In this document: piece by piece, positions 55,741 to 64,000 of the stretch
Position numbering within the stretch: the first letter of the stretch is position 1
Layout of the letters: the number at the start of each line of letters is the position of its first letter
Source: Rutpela maculata
Taxonomy: Eukaryota; Arthropoda; Insecta; Coleoptera; Cerambycidae
NCBI GenBank assembly: GCA_936432065.2
Contig: OW386288.2
Location: 11,458,706-11,522,705, forward strand
Direction: 5' to 3'
DNA length: 64,000 nt
Program-made: the position numbers and the translations under genes
Notes under the pieces: model-generated
The model's database searches: none
Told to the model about the DNA's origin: nothing
Seen by the model: only the letters and a program-made list of their open reading frames with translations

Positions 55741-56393
55741 TGATGACATTACCGATTGTTTCTAATCATGGCTAATTTGATAAAATATTTAGTAACATTT
55801 CTTGAATTTCTAAGAAAATCGCAAATATTTCAAAAAGTTGCAACTTACAACCCCCACAATGCTTATATCAGAAAAAAAGGAATTTAATTTTACATAACTT
55901 AATGTAAAAAAATATAAGGTGTTCCATTTGACCTAAACAAGTTTTCGCGGTTTGAAGTTTACAAAATGTAACGTCAAAAATGGTACTATTATTGAATGTA
56001 ATTGAATTGTAGAGTGCAGCTCCCCTGGTGTTCTTTTTACATGCCAAAAAGCAAATGAGTATCTTTTACACAAAGAAAGTTATAGAGGTTATTGTAAATT
56101 TTTCTTTAAATGTCACATATCTCTGAAAACGGCTGGGTTTAGGTATAGAGCATCCTACATGTTTTTGACTCAGAATTTTATGCTCTTTTCGAAAACCCTA
56201 AAATATATATGGTATTCCATTTAAAATAAGCAAGTTGGTATCGACTTCCGGTATAACCGGATGTGCCAGATGCTTGAAATTATTTTAGTTGGATTGGCCA
56301 CACTGCCATTAGTAGCTCCCTAAATTTTCAAAATTTTCTGGTGCGTGCTTTTCCCTATATCGATCGATGCTATTCCTGGTGAGACAGCCTGTA

Positions 56394-56994
56394 TAGACCA
56401 TAACGTTGTCGGTTGCATTCTCTTAATTTTATATTCAAAATATGCCCAGACACATTTTTTAATTTCTTAGAATCACATCATTCCATAAAGTCTTTGTAAG
56501 CAGATTTATATTGCCCAATCGATTTGCTGCCTCAGACACTTCACATAGTAGATTTTAGTCACTTTCTGATAACATGTTTTATGTTTTTATTCAATTCCAA
56601 TGATCAAATTATTGAATAAACTGCCACCAACTCAAGATTTAAAAAAACGCGTGTTTTCTTAATAGAATTGTCGATTGTCTACTAAAGCTTGTTTGTTGCG
56701 TTGCTATCGTTACTGACGCGCCAAAGAATATTTGATATTAAAATATGTGCAGCAAATTGTAGATGACATACATGTCAAATAAATTAATTGTAAATGTCAA
56801 AATTTTCTCTTCACATTTTTAGTGATTTTTGAACTGTGGGATACAGTTTTCGAAAAAATGTTGTTTGATACACGATTGCCAAATTCTTTTGCATTCTCGA
56901 ATGATTTTTTTTTAAACTTTCATTCTCGAATGCAAAAATGGCATTTCGCAATCTAGCATCATAATAGTTCTTTACATTACTAGATGCGAAGGTT
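56394..56994. other. No recognised gene
   Basis: AT-rich. 'attctcgaatg' is repeated around 56894 and 56931. Confidence 0.4.
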
Positions 56995-57535
56995 TAATTG
57001 TGTCGTGACACTTTTAGAAACAAAAAAATCATGACGCTACCTTGCATATACATGTATAAATTACTCGGAAAATTTAGGCTCAATAAATCAGTACATGATT
57101 ATAGAACAAGGAATGCCAACGATATACACATCCACAACTACAGGCTTAGTAAATATAAAAAGTCCCTACTGTGCTGGTGCTCATCTATTCAACTTACTTC
57201 CTGATAGATTAAAATCTATAAACACATACAGGTTATTTCAGACAGAACTAAAAAGTTATTTAATAGAAAACTGTTTTTATTCTGTTGACGAATTCTGCTC
57301 ATCAATGACATAGACTGCACTCATATTTTATTTAGACTGACTATTTCAATATATTAAGATTGTGTTTTTTTGTTATCTACAATTTATGTACCTCTGTTGT
57401 TTGTATATATTTTTCTGTTTGTCCTATACATAAGTCTACTCTTTTTTTATATATTTTTCTAATTTACGGCTGACGAAACCTTTCCTGTGAAAACAGTTTT
57501 TTATGGCAAATAAATGTTTCTATTCTATTCTAATT
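56995..57535 (+). pseudogene. LINE 3' end: RT C-terminus, UTR and (TTCTA)n tail
   Basis: The frame I-M-T-L-P-C-I-Y-M-Y-K-L-L, V-H-D-Y-R-T-R-N-A-N-D-I-H, R-L-S-K-Y-K-K-S shifts once. It continues C-A-G-A-H-L-F-N-L-L-P-D-R-L-K and L-F-Q-T-E-L-K-S-Y-L-I to a stop at 57311-57313. This matches the C-terminal block of jockey/CR1-group LINEs. The UTR ends with 'tttctattctattcta'. Confidence 0.75.
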
Positions 57536-57537
57536 AC

Positions 57538-58182
57538 AAGCTTTTATTTAACTTGCTTTGTATGTATGTTAGTTTGTTTGTTTAGTTCAAATCTTGCAAG
57601 TCAAAACAGTTATCCCTAACCGATTGAGCTGAAATTTTGAATACGCGTTTAGTTTGGATGACAATGCATGGTTCGTTAAGTGACGTCATTCTAAATCCAA
57701 TATAGCGGACTCCCAAAGATGGCGGACCAGTTATTTTTTATGCACGCCCATGATATCGGTATCAAATGAAAGGGTTTGCTGAGAAGAATACGAAAATAAA
57801 ATGATGTCACGCTAAATTCAATATGGCGGACAAAATTTTTTAGTTTTAACACTATAATTTGATCGTATAGTGTATTCGCTCATACGTTGCATTCTAAGAA
57901 ATGGAGAAGGATTTTAAAAGCTTTTATTTAACTTGCTTTGTATGTATGTTTGTTTAATTCAAATTTTGCAAGTCAATTTGAAATCAGTTATCCCCAACCG
58001 ATTGAGCTGAAATTTTGCATACACGTTTAGTTTGGATGACAATGCATGGTTAGTTAAGTGACGTCATTATAAATCCAACATGGCGGACTCCCAAAGATGG
58101 CGGACCAGTTATTTTTTATGCACCCCCATGGGGTGCCCATGATATGGGTATCAAATGAAAGGGTTTGCTGAGAAGAATACGA
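57538..58182. repeat. Direct duplication (two ~265-bp units, 380 bp apart)
   Basis: Positions 57538-57802 and 57918-58182 share 'aagcttttatttaacttgct', 'tttggatgacaatgcatggt', 'gactcccaaagatggcggac' and 'caaatgaaagggtttgctga'. The spacer contains another 'aatatggcggac'. No coding potential. Probably two copies of one short element. Confidence 0.85.
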
Positions 58183-59577
58183 TTTAGTACACCTAAATAA
58201 TAATAGCTTGTCTTTAAAAAAGTTTTTTTTACATTTAATTTTATTTTAGGTGTGAGGTGATTTTTGAATGTTCGACTCGAAGCCGACAGCTTTCAAAAAA
58301 CACCGAAGACCTAACAGGGCTTTCGCATCGTCTAACGTATTATATTTTTTCAATTACCGAAAGATATGGGATTCAATAATTTAAAACTAATTATTTCATG
58401 AAATTATTTGACGTTTTTAATAAATTTTATACTTTAGGAGGCTGTTTGTGAAAATTGTATCCAACTAAACAATTACTATCTGTCATCGAGGTTATGTTAA
58501 ACATTTTTATTTCTGGTGGTTTCAAACTAAAATAAATAAATATGTTTGGTGACGATGAAAATGGGATGGGATACAAGAATCAGCCAATATTGCTTGTGTA
58601 TCGCTTTATCTCAAGACATTCAAAGCAAGGTGTATATGCAAACTTATGAAGCATTAAAATTTGTTTTTTTTTAATTTTTCTGTCCTGGTCACGAAAATTC
58701 TACTTTCATAGCTAGCTACGCCTTAGCAACCAGGTAACTCGAATGTTTACTTTCGTTATCGCGCGTGATGGTTGCTAGGGTTGCAAAGGTCATTTATATA
58801 GACGGTAGTAGAAAAATAACTATTTATCATCTTTAGACAAACTTCTAAACTGATTAGACTGATACAAAATTCCATTATGTTAATTACGCCACTTATCTTC
58901 GAAGTTAAGCATACGCCATTCTCACTCCAGTTCTGTATCCACCGAAAAGAACCACCTGAAATCTAGAAACCGATGTTGATATTATTATTCCAGACGCGAA
59001 ATCAGAGAGTGAAATAGTAAACGTGAATTAGAGAAGACGCATGTCGTTTCTTGTCGGCTCTCTGCGGCAATTAGCAGGTAAAATACGAATTTGAGTCCAA
59101 CACTTTAATTACTTTTGTTTTCTAGCCCCGCTCGCACGTCTTCTCCCGCACTACTAATGCGGTTGAACATTCCCCGATGGTCTTTTGTCTACCGTAATTA
59201 GATATCTATTTAAATCCAACTTTGTTACTTTGACATACAGCACAGTTGGTTTATTCACAACAGAACGCGGTACGATATCGTCGCGGTAGCTCTAGATGGA
59301 TCTGGTTGTAATAATTAACGAAACTTACCTCGGTTTACAATACCATTGATTTATGAACGTGGAAATTAAAATTACCGAATTTTAATTAAAACCCTCACTT
59401 CGGCTACCTGTGATTTACATGGAGAAAAAAATAACTCAGACTGTAACTAGGTTTAATAGACACAAAGCTGTTCAATATTGTTCATAATTTACTCGCGTTT
59501 AATATATTTTTAAAATGAATGAAAATATTCAATTATGTTAAAAATAAAATATGGAAATATGATGCTTTAAATAATAA
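58183..59577. other. Non-repetitive, higher-complexity DNA; possible regulatory sequence
   Basis: From about 58890 to 59400 the sequence is less AT-biased, matches no repeat in the window and has no open frame. TAATTA-type and ATTAGATATC sites occur near 59195 and 59310. It could be conserved non-coding DNA of a neighbouring gene. Weak evidence. Confidence 0.3.
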
Positions 59578-59675
59578 TAATAATAACACATTTATTAGCA
59601 ATCTGCTATTTTTTCGAAATTCAAAAATAGTGTAAGTCAATTTTTACTTCCACATCCACGTACGTGGAGTGGAAT
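59578..59675. repeat. LINE (ATT)n tail (minus) next to two ACTTCCAC ends
   Basis: (AAT)6 at 59570-59587 followed by 'aacacatttattagcaatct' looks like a minus-strand LINE tail. At 59647-59673 ACTTCCACATCCACGTACGT joins an inverted end around the 12-bp palindrome CCACGTACGTGG, as if two termini of the ACTTCCAC family met. Confidence 0.5.
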
Positions 59676-60135
59676 AACGCAAATAAAAATTTGAATTTTG
59701 TTTCCGTACCCAGACCATCCAGAAAGGAAAGACTTCCGACAATCAAGGGGTGGGGTGGAGACGAGTTCAGAACAATTTAATTGTAAATATTTATTTCATG
59801 TATTGTAAAATTTTAATGAAACTAAATTAAAAATTATTGAATTATTTGCTGTCAAAACTTAAAAACTACTTTTTGCAAAATTTGATAGTGTAACTCGTAA
59901 ACGGTTGGTTCTATGAAAATGGGTTTGTGAAAGAATTTAAAGAGAATTTAGTGCTGAACAGAAAATCTTCGTACCATTTTTGTCCTAACACTAATTTTTC
60001 TCGAGATACTTGTATTTGAGGCTAAAGCCAACCCTCCTGAGCCCACTAACTTAGGAGTCACCCAGAACACTTAAAAAAAATGAACTATTTTGCAAAAATT
60101 ATTGATTGTAATATTACTTTAATTTGATTTATTTA
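59676..60135. other. No recognised gene
   Basis: AT-rich, no coding frame or repeat boundary. Confidence 0.4.
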
Positions 60136-61335
60136 AAAAACCGCTGCCCAAGGAATCACTACTTCCACATCCAGATTTTCTATCAAGTTTCTCACAACGA
60201 AAAAAAATAAAACGTAGCTTTTAAGTTATCCTGTATATAATATATTTTATTACCCAAATCGCATTTAAAATATGTTTTTTTAAATATTAGCGTGGCGGCT
60301 AAGCCCGCAAAACCAAGTGAATGTTGCATTATAAACATTATATGTAAACATGTTTACTCTTTCAAATATTAATAAGTAGTAAGTTATCGCTATTTATTCA
60401 TATTTTAATCTGATTCCTCCTTCCCTCTAATTGCCCTTACTTTCTCTTAATCGCCTACTAATTATCTTTAATTACTCTTACCCGCTAATTTCTCCCCACC
60501 AATTTATGGAACTTTAATAACATAATATTTGAAATCGAAAACCCATAAAACGATATGCCACATCGGTAGTGGGGGTGGTGGTAATGTGGTGGTAGTGGGG
60601 GTGGATGAAGTAAAAAAAAATCAGGCGTACCTCCAAAGGAATTTGATGTACCTACCTTTGGAAAAATCCAAGTCTCATACATCGAAAAAAATATTGATAC
60701 TATATTTGCACCCCACTATGTGGAAATAATTGTTTATGGAACTTTAATAATATAATATTTGAAATCGCCTACTCCAAAAACCCATAAAACGATATGCCAC
60801 ATCGGTAGTGGTGGTGGTGGTTTTGGTGGAAGGGGTGTGGTAGTGGGGGGTGGATGAAGTAAAAAAAATGATGTTGGTTCTTATACACATATTAAATCAC
60901 AATTTTATTTTTTCACCCCCTTTAATAATGAAGTGGGGGTGGTAAAGGGGGTGGCTAATGCCAAAAAAACTTGTTGAAAGCTTAGCTTCTCTTATATATA
61001 CTAAATACCAATTTTATGGACTTTTACTTGTTTGATTTACCAATTTACCCCCATTTACCCCCTTCCCCAAGCCTTCAACGGAATAAGATCAAAATGTAAT
61101 CTAGTTCGAGATCTCGTTAAAATGCATACGTGTATCAAATTCCAAGTCAATATCTTAAACGGTTCCAGAGTAATCGTGCGCACAAAAGCACAAAAGTTAC
61201 AGACAGACCGACAGACAAATTTTATTTGCTCAAAATTAAAATCTCGACGTTTCATGACATTTTAAGCCTATTTGAAACTCTAAAAACTTTGAAAAAGAAA
61301 TTTGCGATACCATACATCCACTGGATGTGGAACTA
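60136..61335 (+). mobile_element. ACTTCCAC element (copy E), fullest uninterrupted copy
   Basis: Left end 'aaccgctgcccaaggaatca' then ACTTCCACATCCAG (60164-60177). Right end 'ccactggatgtggaact' (61319-61335). A 240-bp interior part ('tttatggaactttaataa' to 'gtggatgaagtaaaaaaa') is present twice (60501 and 60735). Frames inside are low-complexity translations. Confidence 0.75.
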
Positions 61336-62112
61336 ATTAGATTCATAGCATTTTGAAACTCATATTTACATACCTGGGTATTAATATAAGTGTTGTACTT
61401 ACATCTGACGAAGCTGATGTGTTTTTAAAACAGTTGTCGTTTTCTTTAAATAATAATTTACAAAAAACATAAAATAGTTAAGTTTTATTACTTACGTATC
61501 AACAATTATGAATTGTTTTTAGATATATAACGATTTTTTAAATGAAACTTATCATTATATTTATGTTAGATAAAAGTATATTAGGCAACGACCATTTAAT
61601 AATAGCCATTAAATGCAGTAGCGCAGCCAGAAAATTCATCTGGGGAAGGCCTCCCCAGAGGTTGAGGAAAACTTTTCAGGAAATGGTTGAAAACGGATGT
61701 GTATAGATTCCTCTACTAGATAATATTGGCATTAATTACAAAATATTAATTTTAAGAGATAATTTGGATACTGCTTTTAGTCCCTTCAAATTAGTCAAAA
61801 AATTGCTGTTTTATGGAAAATCTTCCCACAGTTATGAGACCTGTAAGAAGTGAAGTATCTGGGTTGTCTAATCATGATTTCCACCCCCCGCATTTCTAAA
61901 AAAGGGTGGTTTTTGAGAAATATATACATAAATATGAATTTTAGCGTTTTTTCGTCTTTTTGAGGAAAAACTATGCATTTTGGTGAAAATATCAAGAGAG
62001 CAAAGTTGTAGAGCATAAAATTTCCTATAAATTTGGTCTCCACCGTTTTTTCTTTTCGAATTCCGTTTAGTTTCGCCGCTAGAGGGCACGAAAGATACGT
62101 ATGGACTGTTGT
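61336..62112. other. No recognised gene; one GC hairpin
   Basis: CTGGGGAAGGCCTCCCCAG at 61650-61668 forms a 7-bp stem and follows 'gcagtagcgcagccagaaaa', wording often seen in insect repeats. 61960-62010 resembles the arms of the next hairpin. Confidence 0.4.
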
Positions 62113-62292
62113 GCCTTTTTTAGATTTTGAGCCAAAATTATGCATTTTTATGAAAAATTACGTGAGATCAAAGCTGTAGAACATAAAAAATATATATATT
62201 TTTATAAAAAAAAAAAAACCAGAAAACACCTAAAGATAGTGAATTTTATGTTCTACAACTTTGATCTCATGTAATTTTTCATAAAAATGCTC
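62113..62292. repeat. Hairpin with ~47-bp arms
   Basis: 'gcatttttatgaaaaattac…gagatcaaagctgtagaaca' (62141-62187) pairs with its complement ending at 62290. The loop is A/T-rich. A third, direct relative of the arm is at 61974-62010, so this may be the edge of a MITE. Confidence 0.65.
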
Positions 62293-63223
62293 AAAGTCAT
62301 AATAAAATAGAAAATTAACGCTTTATTTATATTAATTAATTATTGATTACAATTTAGGTAATATTATGAAAACTAAACTTAGCAAATATTATGGATTATT
62401 ATTTCAATTTCATTTTCACTATCACACATGTTCACTGATTTTAATTGCAAGAAGCACAAAGGCTGAAAATTTGCTAGATAAACAGTAAGTATTGACATGT
62501 CTAATAAACGCCTTAAAGTATGGGAGTAGAAAAATTAAATTACATTACGACACGCTTCCCTTCTACTAATAGCAGTGTCCCTTGAGAATTCTTATGTCGC
62601 TTCTTATAAGTCTGCAAAGTACTATAGTAAAATATATTTCGAATTCCACACGTAACTATAAATATAACTCAACTTTGCAAAAATCGTCCCGTATGAAGGA
62701 ATCCGAGGCCCCTGCATATTAAATTTCAAATTATGAATGTTAGGATTTAAACGAATAGTGTGGCAGTAAATTTTAATTTGATAAGAATTGTGCAAGAAGA
62801 TATAATGGGAACAGTTTGGTCAAAGTAGGTAATATTACATTCCCAACGTCAACTATGATTTGTGTCGGGATTTTAATAGAACATTAAGAATGAATGGAAC
62901 AGAGGCTGGAGAAGAATTTAGGATCGAATTTAAGCAGAGTGTCGGTTGAATTAATTCTTAGGTCTACCAGGAAAACGGTCTTAATGAAACAGACACTAGA
63001 CGGATATTGAAGGTGCTGCGATCAGTTCCGATACTAAAATCCATACATTAAATACTTGAAAACGTTTTAGCAATAGGGAAAAAATTTTTAAGGCTAGGAT
63101 TTTGCACAGTGAGAGGGAAATATTCGTTTACTTTCGGTTCATTATAAATAAACAATAAAAAAATTTCATTGTTCTAAGGAATAGAACTGTGTACATTTTT
63201 TATCGTGAAATTTGGACATACAG
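62293..63223. other. No recognised gene
   Basis: Non-repetitive within the window. No frame longer than about 60 codons with any motif. Confidence 0.4.
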
Positions 63224-63290
63224 GGTGTTTCGGAAAGATTGTAACAATGCTTAGCTGTAGATTCTGGCCATCAAAACAAGTCGATTTAAT
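63219..63290 (+). mobile_element. MITE/mariner terminus, left end only
   Basis: ATACAGGGTGTTTCGGAAAG at 63219 has the form of a mariner-type MITE end. No right end was found, as coding sequence of the next feature starts within about 100 bp. Confidence 0.45.
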
Positions 63291-63321
63291 CCAAAAAGTA
63301 GTGTTCTAGACAAGCACATGA

Positions 63322-63475
63322 TTTTTTGTTCTTGCAAGAAGGGCCGCGGCAACGCTTGTGGGTGTAGAAAAGTGGGTTGCATTGCACTTTAACATGTTTA
63401 GAATGCAACGTAATCAGCTGTAAAAATACTGCCCAAGTTGAAGAATGTGACGTCAAAGGTGATGTCATTGAGTAG
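63322..63475 (+). pseudogene. Cys-rich C-terminus of the D-x-D/GCD family (copy 3)
   Basis: The frame reads S-C-K-K-G-R-G-N-A-C-G-C-R-K-V-G. After a one-base shift it reads L-H-C-T-L-T-C-L-E-C-N-V-I-S-C, then C-K-N-T-A-Q-V-E-E-C-D-V-K-G-D-V-I-E, stop at 63473-63475. That is the CXC-like tail and acidic end of the family, more complete than the tail of copy 1 or 2. The rest of the gene is absent, apparently cut by the MITE end at 63219. Its downstream UTR (63480-63610) matches 21785-21915, linking it with the fragment at 21741. Confidence 0.7.
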
Positions 63476-63619
63476 TCGGATTAAAAATGTTATTTAATTA
63501 GTTTCCTTTATTGTATTAATTTGATTTATTTATAATAATCTGTATTTTTAATAAAATTACACATATTCCTATACTCTTTTGTGACCATTTTTAATCCACC
63601 ATTTTTTTTATAAATTTAG

Positions 63620-64000
63620 ACCTCATAATCATATTCAAAAACATAAGTATATGGATTTTCGTTAAATTAAAAATGTATTCGTAACATTAGAAGAATTATT
63701 AATTTTTCAGTATTTAAGGGTAGTTTTAACCCTTAATATTTTCATCTTTCCTAAGTCTTGACCTCATAATCATGTTCGGCGACCTTAAAAACATAAATAT
63801 ATGGATTTTCGTGATTTTATTCGTAAAATTAGAAAAGTTACTAATTTTTCAGTATTTAAGGGTGGTTTCCCCCTTTAAAAATAAATAGCAGGTAATGCGA
63901 CAATATAGATTTTGATGTACTTATTTTATAAAGTATTTTAAATTGCAAAAAAAATAAGTGAATTCCTTCAATCGTTTTCGGGCCGGGAATTTTACCATTT
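63620..64000. repeat. Tandem ~125-bp modules (same family as 25395-25870)
   Basis: Two to three modules with 'atatggattttcgt', 'attagaa…ttaatttttcagtattta', 'cttgacctcataatcat', then 'gacaatatagattttgatgt' and 'ggaattttaccattt' at the window edge, in the same order as 25395-25870. It follows the tail of a nuclease-like gene copy, as at 21741-21990. Confidence 0.75.

Larger units (their letters stand above)
51028..56393 (+). mobile_element. Mariner-like element with long arms, host of a five-level nest
   Basis: Left end TACTGGGTGTCTCACC at 51028, right end GGTGAGACAGCCTGTA ending at 56393. The left arm (to about 51830) and the right arm (from about 55570) are inverted copies of each other and of the arms at 26631-28541. 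Without the insert at 52600-55464 it would be about 2.5 kb with a single transposase gene. Confidence 0.8.

Noticed and set aside
61795..62145. 116-codon minus-strand frame
   Set aside because: Overlaps hairpin repeat arms; no family motif.

Overview
This window looks like an insect chromosome, perhaps a beetle or a true bug, although the order cannot be fixed from sequence alone. The reasons are strong AT richness, GT-AG introns, LINEs with (ATT)n tails, piggyBac, Tc1/mariner and Helitron-like pieces, R4/Dong-like LINEs in TAA repeats, and many palindromic elements. I found no intact host gene, no rRNA gene, no canonical tRNA gene and no CRISPR array. Nearly everything recognisable is a mobile element, usually broken and often nested. 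Unannotated stretches are AT-rich spacer or decayed repeat.

Layout. 1.3-5.3 kb: an element with ~290-bp inverted arms encloses a gene with acidic nuclease-like motifs and a Cys-rich tail. That gene is split by an ACTTCCAC-ended element, which itself carries a truncated piggyBac at a TTAA site. 5.8-9.4 kb: Helitron-like, MITE and Tc1-like copies. 12-18 kb: two fold-back elements plus RT and transposase scraps. 18.1-21.5 kb: a long LINE fragment (minus) next to a rearranged piggyBac relic. 21.7-25.9 kb: a second copy of the nuclease-like gene, again between ~490-bp inverted arms. 26.6-28.5 kb: a mariner-like element with ~715-bp terminal arms. 30.4-33.5 kb: a palindrome with pol III-like boxes, an inserted jockey tail with a 14-bp target duplication, a LINE scrap and a tRNA-derived SINE. 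35.6-39.7 kb: a probable element whose TIRs enclose head-to-tail R4/Dong-like LINE ends in TAA repeats. 40.3-43.1 kb: a 490-bp tandem duplication and another LINE. 44.3-47.3 kb: a 30-bp minisatellite and nested MITEs. 47.8-50.1 kb: a 2.36-kb palindrome. 50.2-51.0 kb: a tyrosine-recombinase relic. 51.0-56.4 kb: a five-level nest (mariner-like > TTGGGTCCC element > TACTCTTCGC element > SINE > jockey). 57-64 kb: a LINE end, a duplicated block, another ACTTCCAC element and the tail of a third nuclease-like gene copy.

How it fits together. No pathway or operon is present. The main biological signal is that one uncharacterised protein family recurs three times. It has D-x-D and G-C-D motifs reminiscent of FEN1/XPG-like PIN nucleases and a CXC-like tail, and in two copies it sits between long inverted repeats. 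That suggests a DNA transposon whose mobility protein may be nuclease-like. A second theme is very long terminal arms: in the mariner-like family the arms include the start of the transposase gene, so each copy carries that coding region in both orientations.
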